DNA from: Elusimicrobiota bacterium
GTDB lineage: Bacteria > Elusimicrobiota > Elusimicrobia > Elusimicrobiales > UBA9959
Assembly: GCA_003482905.1 (NCBI GenBank)
Contig: DMXM01000016.1
Coordinates: 108,071-128,114 of the forward strand
Direction of reading: 5' to 3'
DNA length: 20,044 bases
Positions 7,270 to 15,046 of the stretch are shown here, piece after piece; the first letter of the stretch is position 1; each line of letters starts with the position of its first letter. The translations under genes were made by a program, and so were the position numbers. The notes beneath the pieces are model-generated. The model was given only the letters and a program-made list of their open reading frames with translations. It was not told where the DNA came from and made no database searches.

Positions 7270-8388
7270 TCAGTACTTCTTTATCTGGGCCGGGTGCCTG
7301 AGCGCTATCTCCGCCGCCGTGCGCAGCGCGGTCATCTCGTCGCCGCCGGGGTAGGAAAGAATCTGCGCTATCCAGCCGACGCGGCGCTTTATCTCTGGCA
7401 CGAGCACCTTGTCGTAGGCGAGGCCCCCGGTGAGGATGATGGCGTCCACTTTACCCTCCAGCACGGTCGCCAGCGCGCCTATCTCCTTGCAGATCTGGTA
7501 ACCCATGGCGTCCACCGCCTCTCTGGCCTCGTCGCGCGAGACTTTGTCGGGGTCCAGGCCGGAACCTGGCTTTACCTCGCCGGTAAGAATATATTTTTCC
7601 AGCGCTATGCAGTCGGAGGTGCCGGTATAGGCCACCAGGCCGCCCTGGCCCTTGAGCTTAAGCATCATGTCCTGCTTCGTGTACTTGCCGCTGAAACACA
7701 TGTTCACCAACCCGCCGGCCGGCACGCCGCCCGAGCGCTGCGGGGTCATGGGACCGTCGCCGTTGAGCGCGTTGTTGACGTCTATCACGCGCCCGCCCAT
7801 ATGCGCGCCCACGGAGACGCCGCCGCCGCCGTGCATTATTATCAGCCGGCATTCTTCGTACGGCTTGCCGAGCTGGCGGGCGGCGTGGCGCCCCACGCGT
7901 TTCTGGTTGAGCGCGTGAAAAATGGAGATCCGCGGATTCTCCGGCATGCCCGAGTAGCGGGCCAGCGGGAGCATTTCGTCCACCACCACGGGGTCCGCGA
8001 TAAAGGCCTTTATGCCGTTCATGCCGGCGATATCGTGCGCGATGATACCGCCCAGGTTGGAGGAGTGGTCTCCCAGCACCCCTTCCCTCAGGTCCGCCAG
8101 CAGCGCCTCGTCCACCTCGTAAACGCCGCCCTCTATGGGCTTTACCAGGCCGCCGCGCCCGATCACCGCGTGAAGCTCGGCAACTTCCACGCCGTGTTCT
8201 TTCAGGGCCTCCAGCGCCATGCGCTTGCGCATTTCGAACTGGGCGGTGATCTTCTCGCGCTCGTAGGGCTTAAGGTCCTCGGGGCTGTAGCGCACCGTCT
8301 TGTGAAAAACTTCCTTCTCGCCCCGGAAGTAGCTGACCTCGTCCGAGGTGGAGCCGGGATTTATAACGAGGATATTGTATTCGGCCAT
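7270..8388 (-). CDS. buk: Butyrate kinase
   Basis: ASKHA-fold kinase that makes ATP from butyryl- (or branched acyl-) phosphate and ADP, completing substrate-level phosphorylation after Ptb. The chosen ATG gives 372 residues, close to the family's usual 355-370, with AGGA 9 nt upstream; the frame stays open to 8562 but that part overlaps the upstream gene. Family motifs are INPGSTS near the N-terminus, GGVYEVDE, VDPVVVDEM, SIFHALNQK, IIMHGGGGVSVGAH, VIDVNNALNGDGPMTPQRSG and ILTGGLAYD. Odd point: after INPGSTS the usual Thr-Lys is Asp-Glu, so the conserved lysine of the first phosphate-binding motif is missing. Everything else is intact, so I still expect an active acyl kinase, possibly with altered specificity. 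Confidence 0.93.
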   Translation of the reverse strand: MAEYNILVINPGSTSDEVSYFRGEKEVFHKTVRYSPEDLKPYEREKITAQFEMRKRMALEALKEHGVEVAELHAVIGRGGLVKPIEGGVYEVDEALLADLREGVLGDHSSNLGGIIAHDIAGMNGIKAFIADPVVVDEMLPLARYSGMPENPRISIFHALNQKRVGRHAARQLGKPYEECRLIIMHGGGGVSVGAHMGGRVIDVNNALNGDGPMTPQRSGGVPAGGLVNMCFSGKYTKQDMMLKLKGQGGLVAYTGTSDCIALEKYILTGEVKPGSGLDPDKVSRDEAREAVDAMGYQICKEIGALATVLEGKVDAIILTGGLAYDKVLVPEIKRRVGWIAQILSYPGGDEMTALRTAAEIALRHPAQIKKY

Positions 8389-8396
8389 ATTTTTTC

Positions 8397-9512
8397 CTAT
8401 TTGAACTTGATCTCGTAAACGTAAGGCGCGTTCTTCCTCTCGACAGTCACGTATATTTTCTTCCCGCCCTGGGCCGAGAAAGCGGCCTGCTCCCTGGCGC
8501 CGTAGCAGTAGTCTTCCCTGGCGCAGGCCAGGAGCCGCACCGGCTCCGCCCAGGGGCCCCACGGGTAGCGAGCCTGCCTCGCCAGCACCAAGCCTGACTC
8601 TTCATCCATGTAAACCGCCAGGTAGCTCTTAAGAAAATCGTTATATGAAACCGAAAAATCCTCCGGCATTCGCTCCAGCACCGCCGAAGCCTCGGTCAGG
8701 TCGGCGGTCCAGGGCGTTGAGGAAGGATCGGCGCTGTAGTAGGAATAGTTGTCGCGGGAGAGTACCTGCTCGGGCCGCACGCGGGCCAGCGCCGCGCCGT
8801 ATTCTCCCGGCGCCGTCATCACGCGACCGTAGACGTAAAGCCAGCCATCCTCGTCTTTGAGCAGCGCCGAGCCGAAGGCGGGTTCGATGTCGTTCCAGAA
8901 GCCGTAGCGGGTTCCTGAAAGGGCTTTCCGGTAGGGTCCCGCGGGCTTATCCGCCCAGGCCAGCCCCTGGCCCACGCGGAAGTGATCGTACGGCCCGGGC
9001 CCGTAATTGTTCATTATGGAGTAGAAAACATAGCATTTCCCGCCGTAGCAAAATCCGGAGCGCGGCCAGAACTTGCGCACCTGGCTGTATTCCCCAAGAT
9101 CACCGGAAAGCAGCGCCAGCGGCAGATTGTTTTCGTCGGACACATATTCCAGCGCGCCGCCCTGCGCCCAGGGAGCGGTGCTGGCGGAGAACGCCGCCGC
9201 ACCGTCCACTATATCCCACACCGCGGCCTGGCCGTCGGCCTTGCGTTCGCCGGTCATGACGTTATTGAGAAACCAGAGCGCGCGCCCGTCCGGCAGGGCC
9301 ACCGCGCAGTTCCCCCCCTGGCCCACCACCACACCGGTGGCGGTCGCCTGGGAGAAAAGCGGCGTACCGCTGGAGATCCCGAAGGAGGGGAAGGCTGTTT
9401 TCTGCTGGGCCGCCGCGGGGCCTACGGAAAAAAAGGCAATCAGGAGGATAATGGCCCGCGTGGTTGCGGCTCCGGCGGGTTTTATAGCTGTCTGTGGTGT
9501 CTGAAACGGCAT
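8397..9512 (-). CDS. Exported DUF4185-like beta-propeller protein
   Basis: Predicted exported protein of 371 residues with a signal-type segment (about 18-37, IILLIAFFSVGPAAAQ). The mature part has features of the five-bladed propeller glycosidase-like superfamily, closest in my reading to DUF4185: NCAVALPDGRALWFLNN near the start, repeated aromatic-rich strands, GLAWADKPAGPYRK, DEDGWLYVYGRV and RQARYPWGPWAEPV. Such proteins often bind or cleave carbohydrates, but I cannot pick out catalytic acids with certainty. Paired cysteines (for example CYGGKC) could form disulfides. The start is supported by GGAG 8 nt before the ATG; a more upstream ATG at 9578 would overlap promoter-like sequence. It ends 8 nt before buk, suggesting cotranscription with a metabolic operon, which is unexpected for an exported protein. 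Confidence 0.75.
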   Translation of the reverse strand: MPFQTPQTAIKPAGAATTRAIILLIAFFSVGPAAAQQKTAFPSFGISSGTPLFSQATATGVVVGQGGNCAVALPDGRALWFLNNVMTGERKADGQAAVWDIVDGAAAFSASTAPWAQGGALEYVSDENNLPLALLSGDLGEYSQVRKFWPRSGFCYGGKCYVFYSIMNNYGPGPYDHFRVGQGLAWADKPAGPYRKALSGTRYGFWNDIEPAFGSALLKDEDGWLYVYGRVMTAPGEYGAALARVRPEQVLSRDNYSYYSADPSSTPWTADLTEASAVLERMPEDFSVSYNDFLKSYLAVYMDEESGLVLARQARYPWGPWAEPVRLLACAREDYCYGAREQAAFSAQGGKKIYVTVERKNAPYVYEIKFK

Positions 9513-9550
9513 TTTCTTACTCCGGGAACGCGGGATGAACGAATGATAAT

Positions 9551-9578
9551 AATATAATACAAACCGCGCGGCGCGCAA
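9551..9578 (-). promoter_or_regulatory. Putative promoter of the propeller-buk-ptb-SEC-C operon
   Basis: On the minus strand TTGCGC (9573-9578) is followed after 16 nt by TATATT (9551-9556), inside a strikingly AT-rich run of about 20 bases in GC-rich surroundings. The downstream ATG is at 9510-9512. The -35 match is partial; the AT-rich -10 zone is the stronger evidence. Confidence 0.4.
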
Positions 9579-9651
9579 ATCTAACCGGAGAGCCTCGCGG
9601 CCCGGGACCGCCCGGCCGTATACGGCTCCGCCAGCCGCAGATCCTTGCCCC

Positions 9652-10887
9652 CTAGTCCCGTTTCTCTGTCAGCGGGAAGGACATGGCCAGCCAGGCCACG
9701 GAGAACACCACGCCCAGCGCCGGATAGAACCCCGGGGCTATGGCCCCCACGGTCTTCAGGCCAGACACCCACACCGCCGTAACGCCCTTGGCGAAGCGGT
9801 AGGTGAAAGCGTCCGCCACCTGTTTGGCGCGGTAGCGGGTGTCGTAGGAGAACGGGATATACAGGGTTTCCTTCGACGCCCTGAATATGGAATAGTCCAT
9901 GCCTTTGAACAACAGGAACGCGGCCGAGGCCAGCCCCAGCGTGGGGGTAAAGAACAGCAGCAGGCAGGTGATTATATGCACGGCCGGGATGGCCGTCAGG
10001 ATCCCCCGCCGCGGGACATAGCGCAGCAGCAGCGGCGTCAGCAGGAACTGCATGGAGAAGGAGAAGATGTTCACGTTCATCCAGAAATTGCCCAGGTAGG
10101 CGGTGCGGACGTCCTTTAACGGCATAACGTCCTGCACCAGCTGGGTGAAGCGGAAATCCAGCGCGGTGGCCACCACCTGCGCCGCGAAGATTATGAAGGC
10201 TATGAACAGCACCGTGCGGTTTTCCCTGAGGATGCTCAGGTGCAAATGCCCTTTCCTGCCGCCGGCCTCGTCCGCCGCCGGTTTGGGCTCCCCGGCGTTG
10301 TTGTAGCCGATCCAGAAAAGCGCCGCCGCCGGCAATATGGTAAGCGCGGAGAATAGAACGAAGACCTCCGTGCCCAGAACCACCACGTAGCGGCTGAGGA
10401 ACCAGCCGCCGGTGAGCGAACCCAGCGCCCCCAGGCCGGCCACCGGCCCGTTGAACACCTTCCCCTCCTCGTCCTTCAGCACGCTGTTGATGAAAGACCA
10501 GTACTGCTCCGCGATTATCACCACGTAGGATTCCTTGAACACCAGCAGGAAGAAGGCGAACCAGCGCCCGGCGCGGCCCAGCATCAGCCAGGCCGCCGCG
10601 AAGAACAGCGCGCTGCCCAGCATGGAAACGGCCATGGCCCTTTTTGCTCCCACGGCGGACAGTACGCGGCCGTAGGCGTATATCATGGCGGCCATCATAA
10701 AAGGCACACAGGCTATGGCGTAAGGCTTGGCCCCCGCCCCGAACTGCTCCATAAAAATGGATTCGGCCGGAGAGCGTATGAATTCGTAGCCGCAGAAAAG
10801 GAAAGCGGCCGACAGGCCCGCCAGGAAAACCGCCCCGGCCACGTGCCGGCCCCGCTCGGTTTTAAGCGCCGCTAAAAGAGTGCTCAT
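9652..10887 (-). CDS. MFS carrier related to ATP/ADP translocases (NTT-like)
   Basis: Integral inner-membrane transporter of 411 residues with about 11-12 hydrophobic helices. It resembles the nucleotide translocase branch (Npt/Tlc) more than ordinary sugar or drug MFS proteins. Clues are KESYVVIIAEQYWSFINSV in helix 4-5, GPVAGLGALGSLTGG after it, and the late segment DYSIFRASKETLYIPFSYD followed by RYRAKQVADAFTYRFAKG, a signature region of that family. True NTTs are usually about 500 residues, so this is a shorter relative, and nucleotide exchange should not be assumed. No good ribosome site precedes the ATG. It starts 52 nt after the glycosyltransferase stop and ends 139 nt before the start of the propeller gene. 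Confidence 0.78.
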   Translation of the reverse strand: MSTLLAALKTERGRHVAGAVFLAGLSAAFLFCGYEFIRSPAESIFMEQFGAGAKPYAIACVPFMMAAMIYAYGRVLSAVGAKRAMAVSMLGSALFFAAAWLMLGRAGRWFAFFLLVFKESYVVIIAEQYWSFINSVLKDEEGKVFNGPVAGLGALGSLTGGWFLSRYVVVLGTEVFVLFSALTILPAAALFWIGYNNAGEPKPAADEAGGRKGHLHLSILRENRTVLFIAFIIFAAQVVATALDFRFTQLVQDVMPLKDVRTAYLGNFWMNVNIFSFSMQFLLTPLLLRYVPRRGILTAIPAVHIITCLLLFFTPTLGLASAAFLLFKGMDYSIFRASKETLYIPFSYDTRYRAKQVADAFTYRFAKGVTAVWVSGLKTVGAIAPGFYPALGVVFSVAWLAMSFPLTEKRD

Positions 10888-10939
10888 GTAGCCATATTAT
10901 CCCAAATAAGCAGAGCGGCAGGGGACATAAGAACATTTA

Positions 10940-11992
10940 TCACCGGTCCGGCGGATATGTCCTCCAGAAAAACACGGTTCTCCGCAGCCAGCTCAGGGAA
11001 CGCTGACCCGGCGGAAGGTAGCCCAGAAGCAGCTTCTCAAGCTCCGGCAGCGGGGCGGTCCTGCTTTTTTGGATGCGAACCCTGCTCGCTATCAGACCGG
11101 GCGCGTACGACAGAAGCCTGAGCTGGGCTTTCAGGACCGGGAGGATCTGCCCGCGGCGCAAGGCCGAAATGTTGAGCGCCGCATACAGGACGAGGAAGCG
11201 CGGCAGAATGCGCGGCCACCACCGGAGCGGCACGTTCTTATAGAACAGCATGGGAAGGTTTTTGAGCGCGTGGTAGCGGAAGAAACATTGAAGCCTGCCG
11301 CTGGTCGCCCCCATAACGTGGTAAGAGACGGCGTCCGGCCTGTAACGGACCCTCCAGCCGGCAAGCCTGGCCCGGAAGCTGATATCGACGTCCTCAAAAT
11401 ACGCGAAAAAGCGCTCGTCGAACAGCCCGATATCCTTGAGCATCGCGGCCGAGTACAGGCTGGCGCCGCCGGTAGCTCCGAAGACTTCGGCCGGTTCGTC
11501 GTATTGCCCGCGGTCGGTCTCCCCCCGGCCTCTGGGGTACGGCAGACCCCACACCGAATACTCGTCGCCGACGCTGTCGATGACGCCGCCGCCCTTCTTC
11601 AGGAACTTGCCGGTAACTATCCCCGTATCCGGCCGGGCGAACCCGTCGGCCAGGCGCTCCAGCCAGTCTTTCCCGGCGACCGCGTCGTTATTAAATAAGG
11701 CGATGTGCGTGGCGCCCCCGGCCAGGGCGTACCGGATGCCGAGATTCACGCCTCCCGCAAACCCGTGGTTCTTCGCCTGCCGCAGCACCACGACACATGG
11801 GAACGTCTTCACGATGAACTCGGCCGAGCCATCCTCAGAGCCATTGTCGACGACGACCACCGTGTGGGTCAGCGATTGATTTTCCAGCGATGCCAGGCAG
11901 TCCGCAATAAGGCGTGCCCCGTTCAGATTCGGGATCACTACGTATACATTAAGTCTGTCGCGCGGAGAGCCGACGGGGCGGTCTTTGTTCAT
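10940..11992 (-). CDS. Family 2 glycosyltransferase (rhamnosyltransferase-like)
   Basis: Predicted cytoplasmic GT-A enzyme that transfers a sugar from a nucleotide donor during surface-polysaccharide assembly. Motifs in the 350-residue protein are PNLNG (21-25), DNGSEDGS (49-56), NHGFAGGVNLGI (75-86), the donor/metal-binding NND (101-103), GATGGASLY, and the acceptor-side FAYFEDVDISFRARLAGW. This set matches the WcaA/WbbL-type group that contains many rhamnosyltransferases. The C-terminal part (about 240-350) is hydrophobic and basic and may touch the membrane. It lies 73 nt after the CmcI-type methyltransferase on the same strand; both probably work on one glycan. The ribosome site is weak. 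Donor and acceptor sugars cannot be told from sequence. Confidence 0.88.
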   Translation of the reverse strand: MNKDRPVGSPRDRLNVYVVIPNLNGARLIADCLASLENQSLTHTVVVVDNGSEDGSAEFIVKTFPCVVVLRQAKNHGFAGGVNLGIRYALAGGATHIALFNNDAVAGKDWLERLADGFARPDTGIVTGKFLKKGGGVIDSVGDEYSVWGLPYPRGRGETDRGQYDEPAEVFGATGGASLYSAAMLKDIGLFDERFFAYFEDVDISFRARLAGWRVRYRPDAVSYHVMGATSGRLQCFFRYHALKNLPMLFYKNVPLRWWPRILPRFLVLYAALNISALRRGQILPVLKAQLRLLSYAPGLIASRVRIQKSRTAPLPELEKLLLGYLPPGQRSLSWLRRTVFFWRTYPPDR

Positions 11993-12065
11993 ATCGCTTC
12001 ATGGCTGCGCGGCGGGCGGGCGGTAAACGGCTCTATCGCGGCCAAACCGGCAGGGGCGGCTGCTT

Positions 12066-12779
12066 CTATTTGACCTTCTTCAGGTAGCCGTTGACGTTGG
12101 CCGTGGCGTTCTTCCCGAACCAGTCGCAGTAGGCCCGGTCTACCACGTACGAGTCGTCCGCGGCTAGATACTCCCTGATCGCGCGGAGGGGCCCGCCCTG
12201 GTAGTCCTCTTCCCTGTCCTGCTCGTTGATGATGCCGTCCTCCACTATAAAATAGGAACCCGGCGTCACCAGCGGCCCGAACTTACGCAGCGTCCCGAGA
12301 GTGTTCTCGTATGTGTGCGAAGAATCCTCTATTACAAGCACCTTCCGGAACCCCGCCGCGTTCCTCACATCGTATTTCTCCCAGCCCCTGGTAAAGAGCT
12401 TGATCCGCGGATGGTCCCTGAGCAGCTTGTCCGCCCGGTCCGCAATATCGATAGTATGGACCGTGCCGCGGCCGATGATATTCATCAGGTCGGCGAGATA
12501 AAGCGCCCCGCCGCCGATATTCGTACCGATCTCTATAACGAGGTCGGGCTTCAGCGCATCCAGGATCATCTGGTAGTGCACGTAATCGAACGGGCACTTA
12601 AGGCAGGGGATCCCGCGGTAGGTGACGCCGAAATGGCCCTTATAGACGGTATCGCAGTCGAACTCAACGCGCTCCGCTTCGGGCGCCGAATGGAGGATCT
12701 TCTTTCTGATAAAGCGCTTCACGGCGGCATAAGCGCGAAGGACCGGCTCCGGCAGTATCTTTCTAAAAAAAGCTCTCAT
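12066..12779 (-). CDS. CmcI-family SAM-dependent methyltransferase
   Basis: Predicted O-methyltransferase of the cephalosporin-hydroxylase (CmcI)/rhamnosyl O-methyltransferase family. In the 237-residue form the landmarks are GIPCLKCPFDYVHYQMIL (56-73), the SAM-binding EIGTNIGGG (83-91), HTIDIADRAD with the acidic residue that binds the SAM ribose, VIEDSSHTYENT, and IVEDGIINEQ with metal-ligand-type acidic residues. The family label hydroxylase is historical; most members act in sugar or antibiotic methylation. Next to a family 2 glycosyltransferase, methylation of a surface sugar is likely. The frame stays open to an ATG at 12858-12860, adding 27 residues; I prefer the internal ATG because the conserved domain starts after it, but neither has a Shine-Dalgarno site. 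Confidence 0.85.
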   Translation of the reverse strand: MRAFFRKILPEPVLRAYAAVKRFIRKKILHSAPEAERVEFDCDTVYKGHFGVTYRGIPCLKCPFDYVHYQMILDALKPDLVIEIGTNIGGGALYLADLMNIIGRGTVHTIDIADRADKLLRDHPRIKLFTRGWEKYDVRNAAGFRKVLVIEDSSHTYENTLGTLRKFGPLVTPGSYFIVEDGIINEQDREEDYQGGPLRAIREYLAADDSYVVDRAYCDWFGKNATANVNGYLKKVK

Positions 12780-12979
12780 AAATATATTGCGGACAACATA
12801 ATTGCGCTTATCGTAATTGGCCAAAAAAAACAACCCGAAACTATTCTCCGCGGGAAGCATGGAACGCCGCGCAACAACTGGATAACCGTGAGAGGCAGAT
12901 TCAAAAGGCGGGCGATCGCGGCGTTATTCAGCGCCCACCGGCCAAGACGGGTATTATTTATTAAAGCTGCTCTGCATCG

Positions 12980-14182
12980 TCAGTACTTGAACTGGCCCTT
13001 TTCGTAGATGGTGATCTTTTTGCCGTTCTTCAGGGTGGCGGTCACTTTTTTATCCTCGGTATTAATTAGGTCCCAGTGGACGGCCGAGTCGTTGTAGCCG
13101 ATCTTCTTTTTCAGCGCCTCGCCCAGCTTCGTCACGTCGCCGTCGTAGGTGTCGCTGTAGGAGCTGCCTATGGCCACGTGGCAATTGCCGTGTTTGCCGC
13201 CGTGGTTCTCGTCGAACAGCGTATCGGCCATGAACTTATCTATCCTGGAAAAGCGCTTGTCCGTGAGCGAATATTCGCCCAGCTGCGAGGCGCCTTTGTC
13301 GGTTGCCATGATCTTTTTTACGTAATCCTCGCCCTTGGCGGCGGCTATCTTGACGGCGCGGCCGTCCTTGAACTCCAGCTTTATCTTCTCCACGTAGTTG
13401 CCGCCGCGGAAGGCCGGGAGGTTGGCGTAGTAAGTGCCGCGCGTACCGCGCCAGTCGGGCGAGGTGAAGATCTCGAAGCTGGGGATATTATGGCCGCTCA
13501 CGCCCAGGAATTTGCGCTTCTCTCCCACGCTGATCTCCAGGTCCATGGAAGCGGATTCGGTGCGGATAACTTCTATATTAAGCCCTTTCAGCCATTTCTT
13601 TATTTCCATGGTGTCTTTGTAGATCCGCGCCCATTTTTGGGCCGGGGCGGGCTCGTCCAGGAAACAGGCCTTGGCTATCTGGGCGGCGTACTCTTTTATA
13701 GAAAGCTTGGCCTGCCGCGCCAACTCCTCGGTGGGGTAGGTGCAGAGGGTCCAGCCGAACCGGCCGCGTTCCTCGTTCTTGTTCATGATGTCGCGCAGGG
13801 GCTTGCGGGCTATGGCCACCTGGGACTGGCGTTTGGTGTCTATGCCTTTAAGGTTGGTAAGCGAGGCCGGAGCGTGGATATAAATATTGCCGTTGACGGC
13901 GGAGAAGAACTCCCGGTCCCCGGCAGCCACGAAAGCCCGCTGTTTGTCGTCGGAGAATTCGTAGAAGTCGCGCTCGAGGCGCGGGCTCGCCATGAAACGG
14001 AAGACCACGTTGTATTTTTCCAGGACCAGCTTGCGGTGCACTATCTCGCCCAGCTCGCGGCCTTCCAGATCGCAGCGGACCAGCACGGTGTCATACTTTT
14101 TGAAACCGGGGCGGGCGGTCTTCATCCCCCAGACAAGCACGTCCGCGTATTTCTCCAGCTGCGTTTTTGAAAGCACGCTCAT
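12980..14182 (-). CDS. M29-family aminopeptidase
   Basis: Cytoplasmic metallo-aminopeptidase (thermophilic aminopeptidase family, AmpS/PepS/AmpT type) that removes N-terminal residues from peptides using two metal ions. The 400-residue length is normal for the family. The expected ligands can be placed: Glu237 in PSFEIFTSP, Glu303 in QLGEYSL, His335 in NCHVAIGSSY, Tyr342, and His369 and Asp371 in VHWDLI; the seven-residue step from His335 to Tyr342 agrees with known members. AAGGAGAC just before the ATG and an extended -10 upstream support the start. It is the first gene of the long minus-strand run and 200 nt separate it from the next gene, so it may be its own transcription unit. It fits a peptide-using lifestyle. 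Confidence 0.95.
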   Translation of the reverse strand: MSVLSKTQLEKYADVLVWGMKTARPGFKKYDTVLVRCDLEGRELGEIVHRKLVLEKYNVVFRFMASPRLERDFYEFSDDKQRAFVAAGDREFFSAVNGNIYIHAPASLTNLKGIDTKRQSQVAIARKPLRDIMNKNEERGRFGWTLCTYPTEELARQAKLSIKEYAAQIAKACFLDEPAPAQKWARIYKDTMEIKKWLKGLNIEVIRTESASMDLEISVGEKRKFLGVSGHNIPSFEIFTSPDWRGTRGTYYANLPAFRGGNYVEKIKLEFKDGRAVKIAAAKGEDYVKKIMATDKGASQLGEYSLTDKRFSRIDKFMADTLFDENHGGKHGNCHVAIGSSYSDTYDGDVTKLGEALKKKIGYNDSAVHWDLINTEDKKVTATLKNGKKITIYEKGQFKY

Positions 14183-14219
14183 AGTGTCTCCTTAAATATC
14201 CGGCAAAAGCCTAAGGTAA

Positions 14220-14228
14220 ATTATAACA
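14220..14228 (-). promoter_or_regulatory. Extended -10 promoter of the aminopeptidase gene
   Basis: On the minus strand the sequence reads TGTTATAAT, a perfect TATAAT (14220-14225) with an extended -10 TG one base upstream. It lies 37 nt before the ATG. No good -35 is seen, which extended -10 promoters can do without. Confidence 0.5.
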
Positions 14229-14233
14229 AAAGA

Positions 14234-14306
14234 GGCCTTCCGCCTTGCGGAAAAAGCGGTCCGTGTTCTGCCCTTTCGGCCCGCGCCCGGCTGGGCCTTC
14301 CGCCTT
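14234..14306. repeat. Two 13-bp direct repeats in divergent promoter region
   Basis: GGCCTTCCGCCTT occurs at 14234-14246 and again at 14294-14306, 60 bp apart (start to start). The first copy overlaps a 6-bp hairpin (TTCCGC/GCGGAA, 14238-14252) just upstream of the aminopeptidase -10; the second touches the -35 of the ParB-like gene. The placement fits binding sites of a shared regulator, but this is inference. Confidence 0.4.
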
Positions 14307-14334
14307 TGTAAATTCCCCGCGCAGCTGGTATCAT
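14306..14334 (+). promoter_or_regulatory. Promoter of the ParB-like/flavoprotein pair
   Basis: TTGTAA (14306-14311) and TATCAT (14329-14334) are separated by 17 nt, and the region after is AT-rich. Transcription would start about 25 nt before the ATG at 14366. Confidence 0.5.
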
Positions 14335-14365
14335 ATATATACGGCAGCGCACTTTAAGGAAACTT

Positions 14366-15046
14366 ATGACGAAACCTACTGCATTCAGCCGGTACGCCCG
14401 CGTTTTGATTCTTACGCTTTTATTTCCGGCCGTCGGGCTGGGGGGAACGCGGGACCAGGTTTTTAGATGCAACGTGGGAGAACTGCACCCTACCCAGTTC
14501 GCCGTGGGCATGGCGGAGGTCCGCGAGAAAGAGCGGAAACTGATAAATATGGACCCGGGCGACCTGGAAGAATACAAAAGAAAACATCCCGAACCGGCCG
14601 TAAAAGGCCCCGGCGGGACCCTTTACATCATAGACCATCACCACCTGGCGCGCGCGCTTTACGACATTGGCGCGGAAAAAACCTTCTGTGTGGAGGAAGC
14701 GGATTACTCGGCCCTGGACAACGCCGCTTTCTGGAAGAAGATGGACGAGAAGAAATGGGTCTACGCGTATAACGAGTACGGCGAAGGCCCCCGCCCGTAT
14801 TCCGAACTGCCGGCCACGGTACGCGGCCTGGAGGACGATCCTTACCGCACCCTGGCCTGGGCGGTGCGCGAGGCCGGCGGCTATAAAAAGACCGACGCGC
14901 CTTTTGCGGAATTCAAATGGGCAGATTTCTTCCGGGACAAGTTTTCCCGCGGGGACATTAATAACGACCTGAAGGGCTGTACGAAGAAAGCCGTAAAGAT
15001 GGCCCATTCCCCGCAGGCCTCCGCACTGCCGGGCTACCTGAAATAA
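14366..15046 (+). CDS. Exported ParBc_2 (ParB-like) domain protein
   Basis: Protein of 226 residues with a signal-peptide-like start (about 10-27, VLILTLLFPAVGLGG) followed by a domain resembling the putative ParB-like family ParBc_2 (PF08857). Recognisable parts are CNVGELHPTQFAVGMAEV, which matches the beta-hairpin start of that domain, and the His-rich IIDHHHLARAL, the conserved core. The function of this family is unknown; the name comes from distant similarity to the ParB N-terminal (nuclease/CTPase) fold and does not mean chromosome partitioning. Export of such a domain is unusual. AAGGAAAC before the ATG supports the start. Its stop codon directly abuts the start of the flavoprotein gene, so the two are almost surely cotranscribed. 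Confidence 0.75.
   Translation: MTKPTAFSRYARVLILTLLFPAVGLGGTRDQVFRCNVGELHPTQFAVGMAEVREKERKLINMDPGDLEEYKRKHPEPAVKGPGGTLYIIDHHHLARALYDIGAEKTFCVEEADYSALDNAAFWKKMDEKKWVYAYNEYGEGPRPYSELPATVRGLEDDPYRTLAWAVREAGGYKKTDAPFAEFKWADFFRDKFSRGDINNDLKGCTKKAVKMAHSPQASALPGYLK

Noticed and set aside
9615..9626. Perfect 12-bp palindrome GCCGTATACGGC after the MFS gene as terminator or operator
   Set aside because: No loop and no T-run, and it is not near a promoter element; short GC-rich palindromes are expected by chance here.
10920..10933. AGGGGACATAAG as a second REP copy
   Set aside because: Only the GGGGACAT start resembles the 1388-1428 element and there is no inverted repeat.
14366..15046. Chromosome-partitioning role for the ParB-like gene
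   Set aside because: A signal peptide is present, no helix-turn-helix DNA-binding domain is seen and there is no parA neighbour.
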